A stretch of DNA of 64,000 nt from Alterluteimonas quercicellularis. GTDB lineage: Bacteria > Pseudomonadota > Gammaproteobacteria > Xanthomonadales > Xanthomonadaceae. Below, one piece after another: positions 59,014 through 64,000 of the stretch. Each line of letters opens with the position of its first letter. The stretch's first letter is position 1. The notes under the pieces were generated by a model that saw only the letters and a list, made by a program, of their open reading frames with translations, ran no database searches and had not been told where the DNA came from. The DNA lies in assembly GCF_021191635.1 (NCBI RefSeq), contig NZ_JAIWPR010000025.1, positions 27,608-91,607 on the forward strand, written 5' to 3'. Position numbers and translations under genes: made by a program.

Positions 59014-61905
59014 TCAGGCGCCGAGCGGCACCTCGGCGGTCTCGGGTCGCGACGCCGGTGTTCGCGATGCGGGCGCGGCCATGCGCTCCAGCAGCAGCGG
59101 CGAGGCCAGGGCGCAGTCCGGGTGCATGCGGTTGAGGCCATGGACCGCGCCCGCCAGCCCGGTCATCAGCCCCGGCGTGAACGCGGCCCGGGTCAGGCCC
59201 CCGACCATGCCTTCGTGCTCCTCGATGGAGGAGACGATCTGCATGGCCGGCGCGTCGCGGTCGATCGCGCAGCCGCCGGGATCCAGTGCGGCGGCCTGCA
59301 CCAGCAGTTCCCGCAGGGACAGGTCGCCGTGGCACAGGGTATGGCTCGATCCCCACGTGCCCTCTGCGGCCGCCACCGCGCGGCGCAGGGTGCGCAGGTG
59401 GCGCGGAGCGCCGGTGCGGCCGTACAGGTCGCAGGCGGCCAGGCCGATGCCGATGCTGCCGTGGCACCAGGTGTGGTAGTTGTCGCTGCCGTCCTGCACC
59501 CGGGCGTCCCGCCAGTTGCCGCGCGCCTCGTCGTAGAACGATTCCTGGAACGCGAACGCCGCATCCGAGAGCGCCTCCCAGCGCGCGCGCTCCGCTTCCG
59601 CCGCGCCCCTGGCGATCGCCAGCCGTGCCAGCGCCCAGGCGATCCCGGTCGCGCCGTGGGCGAAGCCGTTCGCGGGCTCGTCGGCGCCCTGCGTCGGCCA
59701 GCGCGCGCCGTGCCCGTCGACGATGGCCGCGGCCTCCAGGCGATGCGCCGCGCGTGCGGCCAGCGCGCGCCAGCGCGCATCGCCCGTCGCGTCCGCCAGG
59801 CCCAGCAGCGGCACGATGGCGCCCGCGGCGCCGTCGATGACGTCGAAGAACCGGTCGTCGTCGAATCCCGTGCGCCCGAGCGCCCCGGCCTGTGCGATCG
59901 CGCAGGCCAGCAGGTCCGGCCGGCGCAGCAGGTCGTGCAGGGCGAGCCAGGTCCAGATCCGGGCGCCGTAGCCGGAGAAGCCACCGACCGTTTCCGGGGC
60001 GTCCGCGTCGTGCATCGCGCGCATCACGTGCAGGGCGCCGTCGAGCGTGCCGTCGAGGCCGTCCACCGGCTGCGCGCGGCCGCAGGCGGCCTCGTGCCGG
60101 TAGCCGCCCAGGGCGACCGCGATGCCGCCGAGGCCGAAGTAGAGCTCCGCCTGCGCCGGCTGCACCAGCCAGCCGCTGCGGGAGATCTCGGGGGTGATCC
60201 AGGTGGCCGAGCCGTCGTCGCCGCGGACCGCCAGGCGCAGCAGGCGTCCGACCGCATCGGCCGCCAGTGCGCGGCGGCGCGCCTCCAGCCGGTCGCCGTG
60301 CGGGCGACGCGCCGCGTACAGGCGGCCGCGGCGTTCCGCCTCGCGCTCGCGCATGCGCTGGTTGAGATCGGTGGCGACCAGCGCGCTGCGGATCGTCAGC
60401 TCCTCCAGGTCGGTCCGCATCGCGCGCCAGTCGGCGGCGACCGCGGCGATCCGTGCGGGCGCGAGCGAAGACACGAAGATGGGCACGTCGCCGTGGCGCA
60501 GGTCGTCGATCTCGGCGGCGATCTCCTCCGGCGCGGAGGGCGCGCCCGCGAACGCCGCGGCGTTGCCTTCGAGCAGGGCGCGGGCGCGTTCGATCGCCGC
60601 GGCCTCGTCGTGCAGCGACGCGGGGTGCCACAGCATGCGGCCGATCTCGACGTAGGCGCGCGTCGCACGGCGGATGTCGCGCACCCGGCTGCCCTCGAAC
60701 GCGGCGAGCAGCGGCGCGAGCGCGCCGCGCGCATCGAGCCGGCGCAGGCGTGCGGTGGCATCGAGGAAGCCTTCGCTGATCCGGTCCCAGTGGCGGGACA
60801 CGTCCGGGTCGGGGCATGGGTGGTTGCGCGCCACCGGGATGTCGATGCCGACGATCTCCAGCCGCGCCTGCAGGGTGCCGTCGCCGGCGATCACCGGCGC
60901 CCGGACCTGCGGCTGCTGGCCCGGCAGCGCGCCCGCCGCCGAGAGGTCGACGCCTTCCAGGCCCAGCGCGGGAGTCCGGAATGGCACGATGCCGGTGCGC
61001 AGCACCGAGTTGCCGATCAGCGACAGCGCCGCGTCGTAGGCGCGGCCGTACGGCGACGGCGGCATCCCGACGGGCGGCTCGAACAGGCTCTCTGCGTCGA
61101 TCACCACCGGCACCGGGCCGACCGCAATCAGGTTCTCCAGGTGGATGTCGGTACCGCCGAGCAGGCGCAGGACCGCCAGCCAGTGGCCGAGTCCGCGGTA
61201 GAACGCGTCCAGTTCGCGCTCGTCCCGGCAATGGCGGTGGGCGGCGAAGGCGGCCCAGCCGTAACCGCCGCGATCGACCACGGCGGGAACGCGGACGCGG
61301 TCGGCGGCGTCTTCGAACACCCGCGCCAGGAACGCGTCGAGGATGGCGTCGATGCGCAGCGGGCGCGGCTTGTACATCGCGGTGCCGCCGTCCAGCGTCA
61401 GCCGTGCCACGGACTGGCCGCCGGCATGCAGGTCGCCCTGGCCGAGCGCGAGCGCGCGCAGGCGTCCGGCCGCGCCGCCGAGCAGGGGCGCCAGCGCGTC
61501 GCGGTCGGCGGCGAACCGGGCCAGCAGGTCGTGGATCGCGTTGCCCTGCCGGTCGAGCGCGCGCTGCAGGCGCGCACGCAGCGGCGGATAGCGGCGATCC
61601 AGGTGCGCGTCGAAGCCGGGGTCCAGGGCGCGCCCGACGAACTGGGCGAAGCGATCGGGTTCGGCGGCCGCGGTCAGCCCGCCGGCGCGTGCGGCCGCGT
61701 GCAGTTCCAGCAGCAGCACGCGATTGAGCTTGAGGCTCGCGCTGGCCGACAGCGCGGCGTCGGCCTCGGCCTGGGCGAGCGCGGCCTCGTCCGGGTCCAG
61801 GCCCGGTGCGAGCGCGGCGAGACGGGTGGCGAGCGAAGCGCGGGCGGCGGCGGTGAAGCGCGCGACGACGCGCGCGAAGGCGGCCGGCGTGTTCGGTAGG
61901 CTCAT
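59014..61905 (-). CDS. lanM: Class II lanthipeptide synthetase (LanM)
   Basis: A 963-aa bifunctional enzyme that dehydrates Ser/Thr in a precursor peptide and forms thioether rings with Cys. The N-terminal DUF4135 dehydratase (about 75-560) has GTAMYKPRPLRIDAI (Lys179), GGTDIHLENLIAVG and VVIDAESLFEPP. The C-terminal LanC-like cyclase has GFAHGATGIAWAL, NYHTWCHGSIGIG (Cys814) and HTLCHGDLSLREL (Cys858, His859), the three zinc ligands. It is full length. The gene directly follows a short Cys-rich precursor gene (92-bp gap). No LanT exporter or leader protease lies between it and the DAHP synthase gene. A palindromic repeat follows its stop. Confidence 0.92.
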   Translation of the reverse strand: MSLPNTPAAFARVVARFTAAARASLATRLAALAPGLDPDEAALAQAEADAALSASASLKLNRVLLLELHAAARAGGLTAAAEPDRFAQFVGRALDPGFDAHLDRRYPPLRARLQRALDRQGNAIHDLLARFAADRDALAPLLGGAAGRLRALALGQGDLHAGGQSVARLTLDGGTAMYKPRPLRIDAILDAFLARVFEDAADRVRVPAVVDRGGYGWAAFAAHRHCRDERELDAFYRGLGHWLAVLRLLGGTDIHLENLIAVGPVPVVIDAESLFEPPVGMPPSPYGRAYDAALSLIGNSVLRTGIVPFRTPALGLEGVDLSAAGALPGQQPQVRAPVIAGDGTLQARLEIVGIDIPVARNHPCPDPDVSRHWDRISEGFLDATARLRRLDARGALAPLLAAFEGSRVRDIRRATRAYVEIGRMLWHPASLHDEAAAIERARALLEGNAAAFAGAPSAPEEIAAEIDDLRHGDVPIFVSSLAPARIAAVAADWRAMRTDLEELTIRSALVATDLNQRMREREAERRGRLYAARRPHGDRLEARRRALAADAVGRLLRLAVRGDDGSATWITPEISRSGWLVQPAQAELYFGLGGIAVALGGYRHEAACGRAQPVDGLDGTLDGALHVMRAMHDADAPETVGGFSGYGARIWTWLALHDLLRRPDLLACAIAQAGALGRTGFDDDRFFDVIDGAAGAIVPLLGLADATGDARWRALAARAAHRLEAAAIVDGHGARWPTQGADEPANGFAHGATGIAWALARLAIARGAAEAERARWEALSDAAFAFQESFYDEARGNWRDARVQDGSDNYHTWCHGSIGIGLAACDLYGRTGAPRHLRTLRRAVAAAEGTWGSSHTLCHGDLSLRELLVQAAALDPGGCAIDRDAPAMQIVSSIEEHEGMVGGLTRAAFTPGLMTGLAGAVHGLNRMHPDCALASPLLLERMAAPASRTPASRPETAEVPLGA

Positions 61906-61997
61906 GGGATTCGGCGTCCGTGCGGTCCGGCCTCGGATGGCCGGCGGTGTGGCGGCCGACGGCGCGCGGTTCCGCTACGCGCCGCCGGCGATCCGGA

Positions 61998-62231
61998 TCA
62001 ACAGCACATACATCCGCCGTCGTAGCTGCACGAGGTCCCGCCCACGAACGTCGGGCAGGCGACGAACGTGGCCTGGCGACCGGCCATCGCGGCCTTCGCG
62101 CCCGGGCCCATCAGCGCCGCTTCGGTCCTCTCCCGGCCTTCGAGGTAGAGCGGGCCGGCCGGGTTGTCGTGGCCTTCGATGCTGTCCGAGCCGTCGAGCC
62201 ATCCGGAAACGACATGGTCGATCTGTTGCAT
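61998..62231 (-). CDS. lanA: Lanthipeptide precursor peptide (LanA)
   Basis: A 77-aa peptide immediately upstream of lanM on the same strand, with an excellent ribosome site (AAGGAG 8 nt before ATG 62231). The N-terminal leader is acidic and ends in an Ala/Gly-rich stretch (MGPGAKAAMAG). The C-terminal core, probably beginning near RQATF, holds all five Cys (VACPTF, TSCSYDGGCMCC) with three Thr and two Ser as dehydration sites. The two-Cys terminus CC is notable. The cleavage site is not certain (after AMAG or GPGA). The ring pattern cannot be predicted from sequence. Confidence 0.82.
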   Translation of the reverse strand: MQQIDHVVSGWLDGSDSIEGHDNPAGPLYLEGRERTEAALMGPGAKAAMAGRQATFVACPTFVGGTSCSYDGGCMCC

Positions 62232-62498
62232 GACATCTCTCCTTGACGTGTATCGGTGGTTCCAGTGAAGGATCCCCGCCGCCTGCGACGAAGCGGGGCG
62301 ATCCAGCGGCCGGGCGTCGTGCCCGGGTGGCGCCGCGTGCCTGGGTGCCATCCTCCCGAGCGCTCTCCCGACGCGCGGATGCCACACCGGTACGCTGCGC
62401 GCTTTCCGGCGGCCGTTCCATGCCCGGGCTCACGTTTCCGCCCCGGCCCGATCCCGGAACGGACGCCGTCGTCCGTCCCTTTCCGCCGGCGTCGCCGG

Positions 62499-63143
62499 CT
62501 AGCGCACCAGACCGTGGCGTACGGCGTAGCGCACCAGCTCGGCGGAGTTGCGCACGCCGAGCTTGTCGAGCACCCGTGCGCGGTGGTTCTCGGCGGTCTT
62601 GACGCTGATGTCGAGCGCGCGCGCGATCTCCTTGGTGCGCAGGCCTTCGGCCAGCAGGTGGAACACCTCGCGCTCGCGCGCGGTCAGGCCGCGATAGGGG
62701 TCTTGCAGGGCCTGGTCGGGGCGCTGCACCTGCTGGGCCAGCGCCTTCGCCGCCTGCGGGCCGAAATGGCCGCGGCCGGCGTGCAGGGCGCGGATCGCGG
62801 CGACCAGTTCCGCGCTGGAACTGTCCTTGACCAGGTAGCCCGAAGCCCCCGCCCGCACCACGTGGAGCACGTACTCCTCCTCCTCGTGCATGGTCAGCAC
62901 CAGGACGCGGGTGTCGGGCGCAGTCTCGCGCAGCCGGCGCACGACCTCGATCCCGCCCAGGCGCGGCATCGACAGGTCGACGACGGCGACGTCGGGACGG
63001 TGCGCCTGCGCCTGCTGCAGCGCCTCCAGGCCGTCGGCGGCCTGCGCGACGACTTCGATGTCGCCCTCGGCCTCCAGCACGCCCACCAGGCTCTCGCGCA
63101 CGAGGGTGTGATCGTCGGCGACCAGGACGCGTACGCGGGGCAT
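62499..63143 (-). CDS. NarL-type response regulator
   Basis: A 214-aa regulator. The receiver domain has VLVADDHTLVRESLVG (acidic pair), the phospho-acceptor Asp56 in VAVVDLSMPRLGG, LTMHEEEEYV and the Lys of GYLVKDSS. The LuxR-type helix-turn-helix at the C-terminus has LTAREREVFHLLAEGLRTKE and ISVKTAENHRARVLDKLGVR. It is co-directional with the kinase 32 bp upstream and 267 bp ahead of lanA. It may control the lanthipeptide genes, an inference from position only. The 267-bp gap before lanA shows no clear promoter to me. Confidence 0.92.
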   Translation of the reverse strand: MPRVRVLVADDHTLVRESLVGVLEAEGDIEVVAQAADGLEALQQAQAHRPDVAVVDLSMPRLGGIEVVRRLRETAPDTRVLVLTMHEEEEYVLHVVRAGASGYLVKDSSSAELVAAIRALHAGRGHFGPQAAKALAQQVQRPDQALQDPYRGLTAREREVFHLLAEGLRTKEIARALDISVKTAENHRARVLDKLGVRNSAELVRYAVRHGLVR

Positions 63144-63175
63144 GCCCGCACCATGCGATCGCGGCGCTGCGCGCG

Positions 63176-63904
63176 TCAAGCCGGCGGCGCCGGCGCTTCG
63201 CCGGGCACCGTCGCCCGCACCAGCGTGCCGTGCCCCGGGCGCGAGCGGAACTCGAAGCGCCCGCCGTACAGGCGCACCCGTTCGCGCATGCCGGCCAGGC
63301 CGCTGCCGCCGGCACCGGCCGCGCGCCCGGGGTCGCAGCCGCGGCCGTCGTCCTCGATGCGCAGTTCGAGGCACCCACCGCGCTCGCGCAGCGAGAGGCT
63401 GGCGCGGCGTGCGCCCGAATGCTTGAGGACGTTGGTCAGGGCCTCCTGCGCGATGCGGAACAGCAGCGTGCCCACCTCGTCGCCCGGCGGCTCCAGGGGC
63501 GGCAGCGACAGCTCGACCGGCAGCGCGCCGGCTTCGCCGACGCTGCGCGCCAGCCAGCGCAGGGCCGCTTCCAGGCCCAGGTCGTCCAGGATCGGCGGCC
63601 GCAGCAGCCGCGACAGCTGGCGGGTGTCCTCCAGGGTCTGCGCGCACAGGGCCACCGCCTCGTCGACGCGCGCGCGCAGCGCGGCCTGGGCGGGGGTCAG
63701 TTCGGCGCCCAGCAGCGACAGGCGGTGCTTGAGCGCGGTGAGGTTCTGGCCGACGCCGTCGTGCAGCTCGCGCGCGAGCCGGCGCCGTTCCTCCTCCTGC
63801 ACGCGCCAGACCGAGCGGCCGAGCCGGCGGAACTCGTCCTCGTTCGCCTCCAGCCGCGCCAGCAGCCGGCGATAGCGTTCGCGCAGGGCGTCGACGTCGT
63901 TCAT
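63176..63904 (-). CDS. Cytoplasmic NarX/DegS-type histidine kinase
   Basis: A 242-aa kinase with no predicted membrane helix. An N-terminal coiled segment (ALRERYRRLLARLEANEDEF) is followed by the HisKA_3 motif EERRRLARELHDGVGQNLTAL (His48) and a HATPase domain with FRIAQEALTNVLKHSGA (N box), IEDDGRGCDPG and GSGLAGMRERVRLYGG (G boxes). It partners the NarL-type regulator just downstream. Its ATG overlaps the stop of the upstream gene (ATGA), so that gene, cut by the window edge, probably supplies the signal input. Confidence 0.92.
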   Translation of the reverse strand: MNDVDALRERYRRLLARLEANEDEFRRLGRSVWRVQEEERRRLARELHDGVGQNLTALKHRLSLLGAELTPAQAALRARVDEAVALCAQTLEDTRQLSRLLRPPILDDLGLEAALRWLARSVGEAGALPVELSLPPLEPPGDEVGTLLFRIAQEALTNVLKHSGARRASLSLRERGGCLELRIEDDGRGCDPGRAAGAGGSGLAGMRERVRLYGGRFEFRSRPGHGTLVRATVPGEAPAPPA

Positions 63905-64000
63905 CGGGCGGCGGTGGCGGCGTCGAAGCCGTCGCGCAGCGCGTCGGGCACGCGCTCGCGCAGGGCCAGGCGCGCGGCGTCTGCGTCCGCGCGCGCGGCA
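63901..64000 (-). CDS. C-terminal fragment of an unknown gene upstream of the histidine kinase
   Basis: The last 32 codons of a frame that runs off the window, ending LRERVPDALRDGFDAATAAR with a TGA at 63903-63901. It overlaps the kinase start (ATGA), so the two are translationally coupled. Too little is visible to name a family; an input or sensor protein would fit the context. Confidence 0.6.
   Translation of the reverse strand, partial: AARADADAARLALRERVPDALRDGFDAATAAR

Noticed and set aside
59122..61899. Plus-strand 925-codon frame opposite LanM
   Set aside because: Translation is biased filler; LanM on the other strand has all catalytic and zinc-binding motifs.
62232..62498. A second precursor peptide upstream of lanA
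   Set aside because: No short frame with a ribosome site and a Cys/Ser/Thr-rich C-terminus was found in this gap.

Overview
This window comes from a very GC-rich gammaproteobacterium, most likely a Xanthomonadaceae/Lysobacteraceae member of the Lysobacter/Luteimonas type. The signs are gene content and order: a pcm-tolC pair, waaA opposite an LpxL-type acyltransferase, an ilv-leu supercluster, STN-type TonB receptors with FecI/FecR regulators, and a palindromic repeat family with the core GTAGGAGCGCGCT. The high GC leaves long antisense open frames almost everywhere. I left those out.

Layout. (1) 1-12855: a probable N-acetylgalactosamine (GalNAc) utilisation locus. A TonB-dependent receptor and a secreted GH31 glycosidase with F5/8C and NPCBM modules lie on the minus strand. 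Divergent from them run agaS (SIS isomerase/deaminase), a ROK sugar kinase, agaZ, a DeoR-type repressor (AgaR), a NagA-type deacetylase and an MFS sugar transporter. The shared 315-bp intergenic region carries two promoter-like sequences and a cluster of TTTCG boxes. (2) 12944-19241: an ABC-2 exporter, an amidohydrolase-CIA30 fusion and a DesK/DesR-like two-component pair, with a Phd/PIN toxin-antitoxin module lodged antisense between kinase and regulator. (3) 19308-24357: cell-envelope genes (zinc-finger protein, GT4 glycosyltransferase, O-antigen ligase, LpxL acyltransferase, WaaA). (4) 24443-26441: two unassigned convergent lipoproteins. (5) 26696-34158: TolC, a Pcm-family methyltransferase, a TetR repressor and an RND efflux adaptor and pump. 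(6) 34151-37694: a beta-propeller sensor without an output domain, convergent with a membrane histidine kinase. (7) 37925-45193: an ECF sigma/FecR/STN/TonB-receptor/S9-peptidase locus, with two near-identical ECF-type promoters that can be read by comparison within the locus. (8) 45227-57398: a complete branched-chain amino-acid operon on the minus strand (leader-ilvD-C-G-M-E-A-leuA-C-D-B) with a classical ilvL attenuator. Back-to-back with it is a DAHP synthase gene with its own aromatic leader-peptide attenuator (57520-58761). (9) 59014-64000: a class II lanthipeptide pair (LanA precursor, LanM synthetase) preceded by a NarL-type two-component system and cut by the window edge.

How it fits together. 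Region 1 would release GalNAc from glycoconjugates outside the cytoplasm, import it, phosphorylate, deacetylate and isomerise it towards tagatose-6-phosphate, under AgaR control. Region 7 looks like a sigma-controlled import and cleavage system for a peptide-like substrate. Regions 8 and 9 place two attenuators next to a small RiPP locus. The points most worth follow-up are the GalNAc locus, the duplicated ECF promoter with its STN duplication, the paired attenuators, and the lanthipeptide precursor/synthetase with no exporter or protease in view.
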